This document shows, piece after piece, positions 26,223-35,650 of a stretch of 64,000 bases of DNA. Numbering within the stretch: position 1 is the first letter of the stretch; each line of letters begins with the position of its first letter. The DNA comes from Acidobacteriota bacterium (GTDB lineage Bacteria; Acidobacteriota; Vicinamibacteria; Vicinamibacterales; Vicinamibacteraceae). Where the stretch lies: the NCBI GenBank assembly GCA_020845575.1, contig JADLFL010000054.1, positions 58,754 to 122,753 of the forward strand, read 5' to 3'. The notes under the pieces are model-generated. The model saw only the letters and a list, made by a program, of their open reading frames with translations, was not told the DNA's origin and did not search any database. Made by a program: the position numbers and the translations under genes.

Positions 26223-27725
26223 TCAATCGCGCAGACGCCGGGCTGCGGCGGCCATCAGGACGATCGCCGCCGCGGTCAGCGCGCCGACGCGCCACGACAG
26301 GCCTGCCAGCACCTGCGAGACGCCCGGTGCCTCGTACCGGAAGCGCGGAAGCGCGGCGTAGTCGGCCCGCCCAAGGGGCGTGACCTCGAAGAGTCGAGAC
26401 AGGAAGAACGTACGCCACGTGTGATGGAACTGCTCGACGGCACGCCGGTAGGCGGCGACTGCGTGATCGTCGGTGCCCGCGGCACTCGTCAACAGCGCGT
26501 GCGCGAGCAGCGTCGGCGAGGCGATCGACGTCCGGCGAGCGAGCACCTCCTGTTCCCGCTTCGCCGCGGCGATCCGTTCGAGCGTCGGGAGAACAGCGCG
26601 TTCAGTCGCGTAGTCGCGCGCTTCTCCCACGAGATAGTAGGGTCCTGAGGCGAAGTCGACGCGCGCCGCGCGTCCGACGATGGAACCGTAGCGCTCGGCC
26701 AGCCCCGGCTCTTCCTTCAGGAACGCCGCAAGCACGTCGTCTGCTGGACGTTCATCGGCATCTGCTTTCGCCTCACGCTCTGCCCGAATCTGAAGCGCTC
26801 GGCTCGGAACCGGAACCTGCCACTCCAGCCAGAGGCGCACCGTCGTGGGTACGATCAGCACGGCGCACATCCAGCAGGTCATCAGCACCACGAGCGCGCG
26901 AGCCGTCGTCGATCTCGCGGCAGTGCCATATAGAGTTGCTCCCCACCAGAAGGCGACGTACGCGAGCGCGCCACCCGTCCACGCCACGATTCGCGGAGCG
27001 ATCTCCGCACGCGACTCGTGCGCTGACAGCAGCCATGCGCCAGCTCCTGCCGCGACGACAGGCGCCACGGTCAAGACGATCCGCGGCGCGGCCCGCACGA
27101 GGACCACGGACGTGAGCCGCACGGGTTGTGATCGCACGAGCATCCACGTCCCACGTTCGCGATCACCAGCGACGAGATCGGCGCCGAGCGCGATGACGAG
27201 CAGCGGCAGGAAGACCAGCACCACCATCGTCGCGTCGAGCGTGCCGCTCGCCAGCACGAGCGGATGCGCCGTCTGCTCGCCCTGGCGAAAGGGATCGATC
27301 AGTCGATTGGTGCGGATGCGATAGACAGTCGGCGTGACATCCAATCGGCCCACGGCGAGCACCGACAGCGGGGGCGGCGGCAGCGCGGCCACCCTGAACG
27401 ACCAGCTCGCACCCACCCACTGCGGATGCGTGGGACCGTGCTGAACGTAGCGGTCCACCGACCCGATTGTCTGGCCTGCCAACTGCTGTTCGGCAGCCGC
27501 GGCCTGGCTGGCCGCCTCATGTTCCGTGTCGTGCTCCTGGCGGACGACAGCGTCGTACGCGCGAACGTCCGCTGTCAGTCTCGCGTGCGCGTTCCACAGC
27601 GCGTAGGCGAGCAGGACCGCGAACAGCCCCAGCGCCAACAAGGCGGTGCCATCCCGCCCGAGCATGCGGCATTCCATCCGCAGGACGTGGCGCAGCGGAA
27701 GGGACGGCCGGATCGCGGTGCTCAT
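26223..27725 (-). CDS. ABC-type permease with DUF3526-like region (downstream member of pair)
   Basis: 500 residues. A first helix (GTALLALGLFAVLLAYALW) is followed by a large extracytoplasmic loop of about 130 residues, then five or six helices (ATMVVLVFLPLLVIALGADLV, GTWMLVRSQPVRL, LVVLMTCWMCAVLIVP) and a second large loop with many charges (SIVGRAARVDFASG) before a last helix. GDRERGTWMLVRSQP is the cytoplasmic loop that contacts the ATPase in ABC-2 type permeases. The start at 27725 overlaps the upstream permease stop by 4 bases. No ATPase gene is adjacent. Substrate unknown. Confidence 0.8.
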   Translation of the reverse strand: MSTAIRPSLPLRHVLRMECRMLGRDGTALLALGLFAVLLAYALWNAHARLTADVRAYDAVVRQEHDTEHEAASQAAAAEQQLAGQTIGSVDRYVQHGPTHPQWVGASWSFRVAALPPPPLSVLAVGRLDVTPTVYRIRTNRLIDPFRQGEQTAHPLVLASGTLDATMVVLVFLPLLVIALGADLVAGDRERGTWMLVRSQPVRLTSVVLVRAAPRIVLTVAPVVAAGAGAWLLSAHESRAEIAPRIVAWTGGALAYVAFWWGATLYGTAARSTTARALVVLMTCWMCAVLIVPTTVRLWLEWQVPVPSRALQIRAEREAKADADERPADDVLAAFLKEEPGLAERYGSIVGRAARVDFASGPYYLVGEARDYATERAVLPTLERIAAAKREQEVLARRTSIASPTLLAHALLTSAAGTDDHAVAAYRRAVEQFHHTWRTFFLSRLFEVTPLGRADYAALPRFRYEAPGVSQVLAGLSWRVGALTAAAIVLMAAAARRLRD

Positions 27726-29149
27726 GACACGCGTACGCGGCCCGTGGTGAACCACAGCACGCCGACCATCGCCACCGTCCATGTGGCAACCACGACAACG
27801 TGAGCGCGATTGCGTTCCAGCACCGTCATCAATCGCGGCGGAGCGTCCTCGAACACGGGAATGCGGCTCCAGAGGCGAGCGTCGCCTTCATGGCGCACGC
27901 CGGTCTTCAGGAAATCCCCGACGTTGTGGCGAACGCTGTCCTCGTTCAGGATGCGCACGGCCGTACGCCGATACTGCTCGGCACGTGCGGCGAACGCACG
28001 TGTGTGCCACGCGTCGGTGCCCGCGATGGCCGAGGACAGTTCACGGACCGACACGAGCGGCGTGGCCCAGGCGAGCATCGTCAACCATCGTTCCTGCGCC
28101 CGGTGACTCGCGGCGAGGGTCTCGAACACGCTGCCGACACGCGCGGTGTCGTCGTCCTCCTGATCGAGTTGAGCCACCGACGCCGGTGAAACAGGCAGAT
28201 CGTCGGCATGGCTCACGCCGTACTGGACGAGGAGCCGCGCCGTTGCTGCGGGCACGAGGTCTTCCCAATAGGAGGGACGGTCCTTCTCGGCCTCCCGCAG
28301 TGCCGCGAGAAACGCCTGCGGTGTCGGCGACGGTGCGACGTGCGTGGCGATCTCGACCGCGGCACGGGGTCCGAGCACGGTCATGCCGAGCCAGAGTGCG
28401 ACCGATGCGACCAATGCCGTCCGTGTCGTTGCCGCCCGGACCGATATCGAGAGGATGGCGCAGGCAAAGAGCGTGAGCCATGCGACGTGGACCGCCGCAG
28501 CAGCGCACACGCGCGTCCAGACGTCACGCCACGGCCCCCAGCCCGTCGCCGCCAACGACACCGCCAGTGCCCCGATCGTAACGGCCGTGCCCAACCAGAC
28601 GGGCGCCGATCCGCCGAGCAGCTTGCCAATGCCGAGCAGACGTGGGCTGACGCCCTGGCTGAGCAGCAGACCGAGCCGTCCTGACTCTCGCTCGTCGGAG
28701 ACCGCACCGTGCAGCAGCACGACCAGCAGCAGCGGCAGGACGATCTGAAGCGTCGAGGCCGGCGTCAGCGTCGCAAGCTGGCGTATCGACGCTTCGTCCT
28801 CGGCAGGCATGAAACGAGGAAGCTGTTCGCCATGTGCTTCGAGATGGCGTATCTGCCCCACGTAGTCCAGCGTGCCAGGATCGAACATCGCGAGCGGCGA
28901 CACGGCGCGGAACACGAAGAAGCCGTGATGCGCCGCGCTGTGCGGACTCTTCGGCGTCTGCGCCACCCACACGGCACGCTCGCTCTCGGCGGCAGCCTGC
29001 TGCTCTTCACGCACCTGCTGCAACTGGCGGGCACCCGCACCCAGTCCCGTCAGCACGAGCAACAGCACGAGTGACGCCATCCACCACGCGCGACCGTCTC
29101 GTTGCGCATCCCGCCATTCCCGGCCCGCTATCGACAGGAGGCGCGCCAT
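27722..29149 (-). CDS. ABC-type permease with DUF3526-like region (upstream member of pair)
   Basis: 475 residues, a paralogue of the next permease: first helix WWMASLVLLLVLTGLGAGA, a large loop with SPHSAAHHGFFVFRAVSPL and MFDPGTLDYVG, then the coupling segment SDERESGRLGLLLSQGVSP and further helices (LFACAILSISVRAATTRTALVASVALW). The ATG at 29149 was chosen because the longer frame is not family-like. In such clusters I would expect an upstream ATP-binding gene and an intact TonB-dependent receptor; here only a receptor remnant precedes it, with an 8-bp gap. The pair may be functionless unless an ATPase is supplied from elsewhere. Confidence 0.8.
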   Translation of the reverse strand: MARLLSIAGREWRDAQRDGRAWWMASLVLLLVLTGLGAGARQLQQVREEQQAAAESERAVWVAQTPKSPHSAAHHGFFVFRAVSPLAMFDPGTLDYVGQIRHLEAHGEQLPRFMPAEDEASIRQLATLTPASTLQIVLPLLLVVLLHGAVSDERESGRLGLLLSQGVSPRLLGIGKLLGGSAPVWLGTAVTIGALAVSLAATGWGPWRDVWTRVCAAAAVHVAWLTLFACAILSISVRAATTRTALVASVALWLGMTVLGPRAAVEIATHVAPSPTPQAFLAALREAEKDRPSYWEDLVPAATARLLVQYGVSHADDLPVSPASVAQLDQEDDDTARVGSVFETLAASHRAQERWLTMLAWATPLVSVRELSSAIAGTDAWHTRAFAARAEQYRRTAVRILNEDSVRHNVGDFLKTGVRHEGDARLWSRIPVFEDAPPRLMTVLERNRAHVVVVATWTVAMVGVLWFTTGRVRVS

Positions 29150-29157
29150 CGCTACCC

Positions 29158-30600
29158 TCAGAACGAATACCGCAACGCGACTTCGACCTCCCGAGCGCCT
29201 CCTCGCGGCCCCGCCGTAGCCGTGATGGTCCCGTACGTGTCGGCTGTCGCGAAGAAGCCCATGTTGTTCGAACCAGACACCCAGAAGTTCGCGGTGTTGA
29301 ACGCGTTGAAGGCACTGATGCGCGCATCCATGCGCTGGCCGCGCCACGGAAGCGGAATCGCCTTGTTGATGCTGAGATCCACGACCGAGTACGAGGGCCC
29401 TCGCAGCACGTTGCGCGATCCCGCGCCACCGGGCCTGGTCTGCTGGAGTTGCGCGCGCGCGGCCGCCGGATCGGCGAACAGGTTCGGTCGCCCGTTCGGA
29501 CCCGTGCGCGTGAGATCCGTCCGCAGCTCACCCTCGACCGTCGCCGGCCCGCTGAGGATGAAGGCGGTGGAGCGTGGCGCCCCGTTGGCGATGATCACCG
29601 GAAGACCCGAGCGCCACCGCCAGATGCCGGACACGCTCCAGCCGCCAAGGAGGCCGCGGAGCGGGCCTCCGGGGCTGGGCAGTTCGATCGACGCGTTGGC
29701 GTTCACGTTGTGGCGAACGTCGTAGTCCGCGTACGCCCAATGGAGATCCGGTTCGAGGGAGTTGTGAAGCTGGCCCTCGCTGCCCAGGCTTCCACCCACC
29801 AGGGGCGATCCTCCGGACGCGTTCTCTGCCGCCGACACCAGATCCCGAGCGACGCCGAAGACGTAGTTCACCGCGAATGACGTGCCTCGCGCCTGACGCC
29901 GCACCGTGAGCTGCAGACTGTCGTACTCCGAGCGTCCTCCCCCGGACCATGTCGGCAGCCACTGGAACTGCGGCACGAACAGCACGAAGCCGTCGCGTTC
30001 CGGGTCCACCGTCGTGTTCCAGGGACTGTTCCCGCCAGTGCTGGTATCCAGCGTCGAGAGCGATCGCGCCCAGTTCGGCGCGTTCGTCGCCATGAACGCG
30101 TAGAACGCCTGACTCGGTGTCATCGAGGCGAACGCCTGGTTGTTCAGCCGTGCCGCGAGGTACGCCGGCAAGCCGGGCATCATGTTCTCGACGAACGGGA
30201 TCACCGGCACGCCGGAGGGTGCAGCCGGGTTGATGGCCGGCCGCGTGATGTCCGGACCGATGAGATCGGCCGCCACGTTCTGCGCCTGCCAGAACGTCTG
30301 TCCGGACGAGGGATCGGTCAGCAGCCCGGACAGCTGCGCGTAGTCCTTCTTCAGCAGCAGGTCCTTGCCGCGTGTTCCGACATACGCGACGTCGATCACC
30401 ACGCCGCGGCCGAGATCACGCTGGAACGACACGCTGGTGCTCAGTGAGTAGGGCGTGCGGACCGCATCATCGACGGCGAATCCGAACGCGGTGAAGTTGG
30501 CCGGGACCGTCGCCGGGAAGCTCCCACTCGACGGGATGGCGAAGTACGCGCCGAGATCCGGCAGTCCCGTGCATCCGGACGAACCGCAGGTGCCGCTCAT
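29158..30600 (-). pseudogene. C-terminal remnant of a TonB-dependent receptor
   Basis: About 480 residues of a large acidobacterial-type TonB receptor barrel. The strands read SLSTSVSFQRDLGRGVVIDVAYVG, SLQLTVRRQ, AYADYDVRHNVNANASIEL, SVSGIWRWRSGLPVIIANG, and the typical barrel end REVEVALRYSF with terminal Phe. The plug, the carboxypeptidase-like N domain, the TonB box and signal peptide are absent; a full protein should be about 1000 residues or more. The homology stops near 30600, where a different gene's beginning joins. It is presumably not exported or folded. Confidence 0.8.
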
Positions 30601-30970
30601 GCGGCTGCACGCCCAGGACGTCGAACACCGTGGACGAGGGTATCGTGCAGGTGAGGGCCTGCGGCGGGCCGTCTCCTGTCAGGTTGTACTGCGTCAGGTA
30701 GTAGGCACCGACGCGCGAGAAGATCGCCTGCTCGCGCTCCAACTCCCTGTACTCACGAAGCGCGAGGCGCCCTGCCCCACCGTCGATATCAGCATGGAGC
30801 GCAACGATGCGATCGGAGTCCGGGTACGGCAGGGGCCGCCACAGGAGTGCATCGGCAATGCTCAGGATCGCGGTGACGGCGCCAAGGCCGATGGCAAGCG
30901 TCAGGACGACGGCTGCCGCGAGGGAGGGGTGGCTGGTGAACGTGCGTGTGCCCAGACGGAACCAGCGCAT
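30601..30970 (-). pseudogene. N-terminal remnant of an ADOP/MacB-type permease
   Basis: From an ATG at 30970 about 120 residues match the beginning of acidobacterial duplicated orphan permeases: FRLGTRTFTSHPSLAAAVVLTLAIG, then VTAILSIADALLWRPLPYP and RIVALHADIDGG, up to VFDVLGVQP. After Val-Gln-Pro the reading frame runs into the TonB-receptor remnant in a different frame and ends at 30467. About 650 residues expected in the family, including three helices, are missing. A deletion has joined this to the receptor remnant. Confidence 0.78.
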
Positions 30971-31001
30971 CGTGCCAGTGTCCGGATTCTGCCCTGACCA
31001 C

Positions 31002-31052
31002 GCAGCCGACACCGCACGAGCGGTCGCTATCGCCCAACCGGCGGCTCACGCG
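31002..31052. repeat. direct repeat, left copy, flanking the VapBC module
   Basis: 51 bases that match 31816-31866 at about 41 positions in the same orientation (shared words CCGACACC, CACGAGC, GTCGCT, GGCTC). Both can be read as PTPHE-R/Q-SLS on the plus strand, but no real gene is there. Confidence 0.7.
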
Positions 31053-31113
31053 AACGGCCTGCCCGCATCACAGGCTTCAGAGTGGCCCTACCGATGTCCT
31101 GCTCGAGCATGGC

Positions 31114-31554
31114 CTACACAGCCACGATGTCGAGCAATTTGCCGAGCCCGGCGAAGTCGTCGGGATTCCTCGTGTAGAGCGGAAGGCCTGCTGCCACGGC
31201 TGTCGCGGCGATCAACAGATCCATCGCACGCGCACCACGTGCCTTGCGGCCGCCTGCCAGGACAGCTGCATAGACACGCCCATAGGCTCTGGCCACAGCC
31301 GCGTCCATCGGAAGCGGGTCGAAGGTGGCCTCCACACGCTGGAGACGTTCCTGTCGGCGCGCTCGCTCCACAGGGTCTTTCGTCGCATGCGGGCCTGCGG
31401 TCAACTCGGCGAGCGTCACCGCCGAGATGCTGATCTCGAGAGGCAGTTGCGCCGGAGCAAGTTCGGCGAGATCGATGACGACCGACGTGTCGAGCAAACC
31501 GCGTGGATCGCGGGGCTCACGCGCGCGGGGTGGGGTCCTGGTCGATGAAGGCAT
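31114..31554 (-). CDS. vapC: PIN-domain toxin of a VapBC-type module
   Basis: 146 residues; the ATG at 31554 has GGAAGG upstream. A TTG at 31497 would start exactly at the PIN domain and is an alternative. The PIN acidic residues are present: LLDTSVVID (Asp), VTLAELTAG (Glu), AMDLLIAATA (Asp), and the terminal TRNPDDF (Asn/Asp). VapC toxins are Mg-dependent RNases, commonly cutting tRNA. The start overlaps the antitoxin gene by 38 bases, which couples their translation. The module is flanked by a direct repeat. Confidence 0.87.
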   Translation of the reverse strand: MPSSTRTPPRAREPRDPRGLLDTSVVIDLAELAPAQLPLEISISAVTLAELTAGPHATKDPVERARRQERLQRVEATFDPLPMDAAVARAYGRVYAAVLAGGRKARGARAMDLLIAATAVAAGLPLYTRNPDDFAGLGKLLDIVAV

Positions 31555-31771
31555 CGACATCCTTCCGGAACCGCCGCCGGTCGATTCGCGGGGATCCGCT
31601 GAGTGCGGCAATGGCTGTCGCCGCGGAGACGAACACGCGCTGACGAACGGGCTGCAATTCGCCGACAGGCACGCCGTTTCGGGTCACGACGAAGGCGTGT
31701 CCCTTGTCCAGGTCGCGCATGATGCGTCCGCTGTCGTTGCGGAGCTCGCGCTGTGTGATGTGTCTGGACAT
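31517..31771 (-). CDS. vapB: Phd/VapB-type antitoxin
   Basis: 84 residues. The N-terminal half has the Phd/YefM fold signature ITQRELRNDSGRIMRDLDKG, HAFVVTRNGVPVGELQPV, which binds DNA as a dimer. The C-terminal tail (IDRRRFRKDVDAFIDQ) should wrap the toxin. Upstream, 10 bp before the start, is a perfect inverted repeat likely used for autorepression. It overlaps the toxin start. Confidence 0.87.
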   Translation of the reverse strand: MSRHITQRELRNDSGRIMRDLDKGHAFVVTRNGVPVGELQPVRQRVFVSAATAIAALSGSPRIDRRRFRKDVDAFIDQDPTPRA

Positions 31772-31781
31772 GACAGCCAAG

Positions 31782-31799
31782 TGTAGCACGTGCGCTACA
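31782..31799. promoter_or_regulatory. inverted repeat upstream of vapB, candidate operator
   Basis: TGTAGC-ACGTGC-GCTACA: 6-bp arms around a centre that contains ACGT. On the minus strand it overlaps a possible -10 (TACACT, ending near 31777) and is 10 bp from the antitoxin ATG. Typical placement for Phd/VapB autoregulation. Confidence 0.55.
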
Positions 31800-31815
31800 T
31801 CCACGACGCTCCCAC

Positions 31816-31866
31816 GCATCCGACACCACACGAGCAGTCGCTCTCCACAAACAGGTGGCTCGCGCG
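31816..31866. repeat. direct repeat, right copy, flanking the VapBC module
   Basis: Partner of 31002-31052, about 80% identical, same orientation. The 763 bp between the copies hold only the toxin and antitoxin genes and their operator. Confidence 0.7.
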
Positions 31867-32003
31867 CGTGAATGGCCAGTTTCCTAAGCCTGCTGTACGC
31901 CTCGGCAGATTCTCCTCACTTGACACGCCGTTCGACGGCTACCCTGTTGCGTCTACACCTCATCGGGAATCCGGCGAGGAGAGCGTGCAACCCACGAGCC
32001 CCC

Positions 32004-33053
32004 ATGACCATCAAAGCCTACGGCGCCCATGCCGGCGACCAGCCTCTTGTCTCCCTGGACATCACACGGCGCGCTCCTGGCGCGCATGACGTCCAGATCG
32101 CCATCGCCTACTGCGGCATCTGCCATTCGGACGTCCACCAGGTGCGCTCGGAGTGGGCGGGCACGCTGTACCCGTGCGTACCGGGACACGAGATCGTCGG
32201 GCGTGTGGCGGCGGTGGGCGCGCATGTGTCGGGCTTCGCACCGGGCGATCTCGTCGGCGTGGGCTGCATCGTCGACAGCTGCCAGCAGTGCGACGACTGC
32301 GCGGCAGGTCTCGAGAACTATTGCGACGGCATGATTGGCACGTACAACGGCCCGACGCCAGACGCTCCCGGGCATACGCTCGGCGGCTACTCGCAGCAGA
32401 TCGTCGTCCACGAGCGCTACGTGCTTCGCATCAGACACGCCGAGGCGCAGCTGGCTGCCGTGGCACCGCTGCTCTGTGCGGGCATCACCACGTACTCGCC
32501 GCTGCGCCACTGGAACGTCGGACCGGGGCACAGAGTGGGCGTGGTCGGCATCGGCGGCCTGGGCCACATGGGTGTCAAGCTCGCGCACGCGATGGGTGCA
32601 CACGTCGTCGCCTTCACCACGTCCGAGTCCAAGCGTGAAGCCGCCAGGACACTGGGGGCCGACGAGGTCGTGGTGTCCCGCAACGCCGACGAGATGGCCG
32701 CGCAGACCAAGCGCCTGGACTTCATTCTGAACACCGTTGCCGCGCCACACGATCTCGACGCATTCCTCGCGCTGCTGAAGCGCGACGGCACGATGGCGCT
32801 GGTGGGCGCGCCGGCCACGCCGCATCCGTCGCCCAACGTCTTCGGCCTCATCATGAAACGCCGCAGCCTGGCCGGCTCGCTGATCGGCGGCATCCCGGAG
32901 ACGCAGGAGATGCTCGACTTCTGCGCCGAGCGCGGCATCGTCGCCGACATCGAGCTGATCCGCGCCGAGGGTATAAACGACGCCTACGAGCGGATGCTCG
33001 CAGGTGACATCAAGTATCGGTTCGTGATCGATAACGCATCGCTCTCGGCGTGA
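32004..33053 (+). CDS. zinc-dependent alcohol dehydrogenase, YahK/cinnamyl-alcohol type
   Basis: 349 residues, usual length. Catalytic zinc ligands: Cys in YCGICHSDVHQV and His-Glu in VPGHEIVG. Structural zinc: DSCQQCDDCAAGLENYC gives four Cys. NAD(P) site: VGVVGIGGLGHMGVKLA, then TTSESKREAA, where Ser at the end of the second strand suggests NADP preference. It reduces or oxidises aldehydes and alcohols; substrate not defined. A TTGACA box at 31920-31925 could be part of its promoter; GAGGAG at 31977 is too far from the start for a Shine-Dalgarno. Confidence 0.92.
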   Translation: MTIKAYGAHAGDQPLVSLDITRRAPGAHDVQIAIAYCGICHSDVHQVRSEWAGTLYPCVPGHEIVGRVAAVGAHVSGFAPGDLVGVGCIVDSCQQCDDCAAGLENYCDGMIGTYNGPTPDAPGHTLGGYSQQIVVHERYVLRIRHAEAQLAAVAPLLCAGITTYSPLRHWNVGPGHRVGVVGIGGLGHMGVKLAHAMGAHVVAFTTSESKREAARTLGADEVVVSRNADEMAAQTKRLDFILNTVAAPHDLDAFLALLKRDGTMALVGAPATPHPSPNVFGLIMKRRSLAGSLIGGIPETQEMLDFCAERGIVADIELIRAEGINDAYERMLAGDIKYRFVIDNASLSA

Positions 33054-33189
33054 CCGTCCGAGGAACCCGTTGCATCGCGGTCAGCGCCGCTATCCGGCCG
33101 GCGCTGGCTGCATCCAGCGGCACGACGTGCTCGCGAGACTCGCGTTGGGCGGTCCGGTCGGGGCCGCGAAGGAGCGGTTCTCCGGCCCG

Positions 33190-35538
33190 CTAGTACGATA
33201 CCCGCAGGCCCACGTGTGCGGCCCGCGGCGAGCCCGGGTACAGCACACGCGCATCGGCACCCGCGACATTGAGCACACCAAGCGTGGCGACATAGTGCCG
33301 ATCGAACACATTGCGCACCTCGCCGAACAGTTCCCACCGTCGACTCGAGAGGCCGGCGCGCACCCCCATGAGACCGTAGGCGTCGACGCCATACGTGCTG
33401 GCGAAGTCGGCCGTTCGCTGCCCGACGAGATCGAAGGTCGGACCAGCGTAGAAGCCACCCGCGTGCCGATAGATGATCTCCCCGCGCGCAGCGTACCGCG
33501 GCGCCGCCGGCAGGCGGTTGTCCCCGTAGATCGGATCTCCATCGAAACGGAATCGATTGATCGTCAGGCTGACGAGCGGATCGATGCGGTGGCGATCGCC
33601 CACGGGCATGCTGACGCTGCCGAGCGCTTCGATACCAGCGTGAACGGTCCTGTCGATGTTCGTCGTCAGGCTGTTGCCCGGCGCACCAGGATCGTCAACG
33701 GAGAGGATCTCGTCGTCGATGCGCGCGTAGTAGGCCGTGACGTCCCATGACCAGCGCGGACCGGACGCCTGGCTTGCTGTCGATCGGAGTCCGATCTCGC
33801 CCACCGTCCCCGACATCGGTTCGAGCGTCGCACCGCCGCCGGCGACGTTGTCTTCCATCTGGAACGTCGTCGGTGCTTCGTAGAGACGGCTGACGTTCCC
33901 GTAGACCTCGACCGCCGGTGACAGTGACGCAATCGCACCGGCACGCGGGCTGAACGCCGTGTAGCGTCGCCTCGGATTGTTGACGTCGCCATTCCGTGCG
34001 TCGGTCGTGCGAACATCACGCGCGCCAGTCGACACCTGCGCGCCAGCGACGACGGTCCATCGACTGGAGGCGTGCCAACGATTCATGAGGTACGCCTCCG
34101 TGCTGTCTGCGCGGTTGTCGACGTACTGATTGATCCCGTTCTTGCGCCCACCGTCGTTGAAGTAGTTGCCGCCCTCGACCGAGCCCCGGCCGTAGGTCAC
34201 GCCCATCACCAGGTCGTGCGCGCCGACCTTGTGGTTGTAGCGCACCACGCCGCCAAGATCGCGATGGTCCGTGTCGATCAGCAGGCTGAAGACCTCGACC
34301 GGGGGCGTCGGCCCGGGGCCATCGAAGTCAATCATGACCTTGTCGACGATCGGGTGGTAGAGCGACTGGGCCTCGTAGGACAGCCCGACCATGAGCGACC
34401 GGTTCGGCGCGGGGGTCCACATCGCGCGCGCCGCCACACGCGCGGTGGTGAGGTCCTTTCCGTAGTTGCCACCGAGCGCCTGTCCGCTGGCCTGATTCGG
34501 ATCGACGGCACTCTCGTCGCGCGTGAGCGCACCCGGCAGGTGCTGCCGGTTGTTGACGTATGTGCCGAACACGCGCACCTCGACCGTGTCGGACGCCTGC
34601 CACCCGGCGTTCGTATAGACGCCCCAGCGCCGCTGACGACTGTGCTCGCGATACCCGTCGAACTGCCGGCCCTCGAACGTTACCAGGCCGTCGAGCGCGC
34701 CACGTGTACTGCCGATGGTGGCGCGACCGTTGAACGGCCCATAGCTGCCACTGTCGAGGGATACCGACACCGGCGAGCTGTTGCGCGCTGTCGGTGAGAC
34801 GAAGTCGATCGCCCCTCCCAGGGTGCTCGCACCGTAGGTCAGCGCGTTGGCACCACGCGCGATGGCGGCGTACCGGATACTGAGCGGATCGACGACGCGG
34901 TTGTGATTGTTGCCGTCGGCCGACGTGACGGGTAGCCCGTCCTGGAACATCTTGATCCCGTTCCGATCGTAGTCCACCGAATCCAGATTGGACCCGCGAC
35001 TCGAGAAGAAGATCTCGTCGCCACCGGCACTGCTCTCGGCCCACACGCCGGGCACATAGCGCAACGCATCGGCCATGCCGGTGATCGAACGGCGGAAGAG
35101 TTCGTCGCCGTCCACGACCGTCACGCCGCCTGGCGTCAGGGCCCGCTGCCGCTCGATCGCGGTACGCTCGCGGGCACCAGTGACGACCACACTCTCGGCG
35201 AGCGTCGACACCCCGAGTCGCACATCGACGGTGGCGGCGGCATCCGAGACGGCGCTGACGTGTCGTTCGGCCGGCTCGAATCCTGATGCCGCAACGCGGA
35301 GCGTGTACGCGCCGGGCGGAACGTCTTCGAAGTGATAGCGCCCCTGGTCGTCGGCGATGGTCGCCCGACGGGCGATGCGGGTGCCAACGAGTTCGACCGT
35401 CGCCCCGGGGACCGCCGCCCCTGTCTGATCCGCGATGCGTCCGCCGATGACAGCCGCCTGCTGCGCCGAGATCGCGGTCGTTGTTGCCAACAGCATCGCG
35501 AACAGCGCGAGCGTCACGCGATGACCAAGCACGTTCAT
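33190..35538 (-). CDS. TonB-dependent outer-membrane receptor
   Basis: 782 residues. Signal peptide (LALFAMLLATTTAISAQQ), then a carboxypeptidase-regulatory-like domain (GGRIADQTGAAVPGATVELVG ... YTLRVAASGFEP), the plug (ALRYVPGVWAESSAGGDE, GNLDS...RNGIKMFQDGLPV, YGASTLGGAIDFVSPTA) and a barrel ending HVGLRVSY with an aromatic C terminus. Unlike the remnant at 29 kb this one is complete. Its divergent neighbours are copper and cytochrome assembly genes, so copper uptake is one hypothesis; iron-chelate transport is the default for the family. The start at 35538 follows GGGAGTGTGAAGAC. Confidence 0.88.
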   Translation of the reverse strand: MNVLGHRVTLALFAMLLATTTAISAQQAAVIGGRIADQTGAAVPGATVELVGTRIARRATIADDQGRYHFEDVPPGAYTLRVAASGFEPAERHVSAVSDAAATVDVRLGVSTLAESVVVTGARERTAIERQRALTPGGVTVVDGDELFRRSITGMADALRYVPGVWAESSAGGDEIFFSSRGSNLDSVDYDRNGIKMFQDGLPVTSADGNNHNRVVDPLSIRYAAIARGANALTYGASTLGGAIDFVSPTARNSSPVSVSLDSGSYGPFNGRATIGSTRGALDGLVTFEGRQFDGYREHSRQRRWGVYTNAGWQASDTVEVRVFGTYVNNRQHLPGALTRDESAVDPNQASGQALGGNYGKDLTTARVAARAMWTPAPNRSLMVGLSYEAQSLYHPIVDKVMIDFDGPGPTPPVEVFSLLIDTDHRDLGGVVRYNHKVGAHDLVMGVTYGRGSVEGGNYFNDGGRKNGINQYVDNRADSTEAYLMNRWHASSRWTVVAGAQVSTGARDVRTTDARNGDVNNPRRRYTAFSPRAGAIASLSPAVEVYGNVSRLYEAPTTFQMEDNVAGGGATLEPMSGTVGEIGLRSTASQASGPRWSWDVTAYYARIDDEILSVDDPGAPGNSLTTNIDRTVHAGIEALGSVSMPVGDRHRIDPLVSLTINRFRFDGDPIYGDNRLPAAPRYAARGEIIYRHAGGFYAGPTFDLVGQRTADFASTYGVDAYGLMGVRAGLSSRRWELFGEVRNVFDRHYVATLGVLNVAGADARVLYPGSPRAAHVGLRVSY

Positions 35539-35650
35539 GTCTTCACACTCCCGAGCGGATTGTACGGACGACCTGCAACAGCGAGGGTGTGGCGTTTCGT
35601 CGCAGGGCGGTGCGTCACGCAGCGCGGAGACGCCGAGCATCCATGAGGCT

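Noticed and set aside
31790..32089. 99-codon plus-strand ORF over the right flanking repeat
   Set aside because: It overlaps the alcohol dehydrogenase start in another frame; its resemblance to the ORF at 31005 comes from the DNA repeat.
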